NCBI GenBank assembly: GCA_022769825.1
Contig: JALEJI010000084.1
Location: 1-33,087, forward strand
Reading direction: 5' to 3'
Origin: Prevotella sp.
GTDB taxonomy: Bacteria; Bacteroidota; Bacteroidia; Bacteroidales; Bacteroidaceae
DNA: 33,087 nt
The position numbers and the translations under genes are program-made. How positions within the stretch are numbered: the first letter of the stretch is position 1; each line of letters starts with the position of its first letter. Of this stretch, positions 32,923 through 33,087 are shown piece after piece. The notes beneath the pieces were generated by a model. It was not told where the DNA came from. It worked only from the letters and a program-made list of their open reading frames with translations, and made no database searches.

Positions 32923-33087
32923 GTGTACAAAGTAACATGGGATAAGGAAACGGGAGGAGTACTGCTCCACTCTCGCATTGTGGAAGGTACGTTGGGTATC
33001 TCCCCCCGTCCTGTGTTCTTTGAGGAGCTGGACTTGTTGGGGCTTGATAAACTTGGATGGACTTATCCTCATGTGGAAGAGCCGATT
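32923..33087 (+). CDS. Partial gene, N-terminus of a PAPS-reductase-family-like protein
   Basis: An open frame of 55 codons runs off the window end. It reads VYKVTWDKETGGVLLHSRIV, then EGTLGISPRPVFFEELDLLG and LDKLGWTYPHVEEPI. An in-frame TGA at 32908-32910 limits the start, so GTG 32923 is the only plausible initiation codon in this frame. The pattern K-V-T-W-D-K-E-T-G-G-V-L-L followed by RPVFFEELDLL resembles the N-terminus of large Bacteroidota proteins annotated as phosphoadenosine phosphosulfate reductase family; this is from memory and the catalytic part is outside the window. The coding character is strong from residue composition. Confidence 0.6.
   Translation, partial: MYKVTWDKETGGVLLHSRIVEGTLGISPRPVFFEELDLLGLDKLGWTYPHVEEPI

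Noticed and set aside
32592..33072. Open frames of 87, 125 and 152 residues near the right edge
   Set aside because: They cross the hairpin series or lie antisense to the GTG-started partial gene, whose text is far more protein-like.

Overview
The window looks like chromosomal DNA of a member of the Bacteroidales, most likely Prevotellaceae (Prevotella/Segatella type). The evidence is the Bacteroidota promoter signature TAnnTTTG upstream of many genes, the absence of Shine-Dalgarno sequences, a GH92 mannosidase, an OmpA-type outer membrane protein, and several Bacteroidota-enriched single-gene families (Rpn nuclease, AAA/PD-(D/E)XK proteins, DUF4143-type ATPases). No species call can be made from sequence reading alone.

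Layout. (1) 1-893 is a gene-poor leader with decayed coding fragments. (2) 894-11006 (+) is an AT-rich, tightly packed surface-polysaccharide operon of nine genes: an unrecognised possible transferase, a Wzx-type flippase, a GT2 + hexapeptide acyltransferase fusion, a Wzz-type chain-length regulator, an EpsG/Wzy-type polymerase, two more predicted glycosyltransferases, LicD, and a cytidylyltransferase + PLP-enzyme fusion. A GT2 gene (11007-11762, -) abuts it tail to tail. Together this is a Wzx/Wzy-dependent capsule or O-antigen locus whose product is probably decorated with a CDP-activated phospho-amino-alcohol or phosphonate. (3) 11763-16798 is a rearranged island of single-gene ATPase/nuclease modules: a truncated ATPase copy fused to the tail of a sugar-transferase gene, an Rpn-type nuclease with in-frame 24-bp repeats, an orphan promoter/operator, a C-terminal relic of an AAA/PD-(D/E)XK protein, an intact AAA/DUF4143-type ATPase behind palindromic operator-like sequences, and an intact AAA-like/PD-(D/E)XK protein. 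(4) 16799-18482 holds two lipid-carrier initiating enzymes, a WecA/MraY-type and a PglC/WcaJ-type phosphoglycosyltransferase, which would start the glycan that the upstream operon builds. (5) 18692-31977 is GC-richer housekeeping DNA: gltB-gltD, an ompA-like gene, serS, a GH92 mannosidase with a HAD phosphatase, and an aldose-1-epimerase-like gene. (6) 31978-33087 contains direct repeats, a small ORF, a series of hairpins, and the start of a gene that runs off the window and resembles Bacteroidota PAPS-reductase-family proteins.

The most unusual part is region 3. Two ATPase copies are almost identical from the -7 element to just before the Walker A motif (two mismatches in 150 nt). Their promoter-overlapping palindromes have different sequences but both keep their symmetry. 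The shorter copy is cut and joined to the last 25 codons of a sugar-transferase gene whose intact relative lies 6 kb downstream. This records capsule-locus remodelling, and possibly operator diversification between ATPase paralogues.
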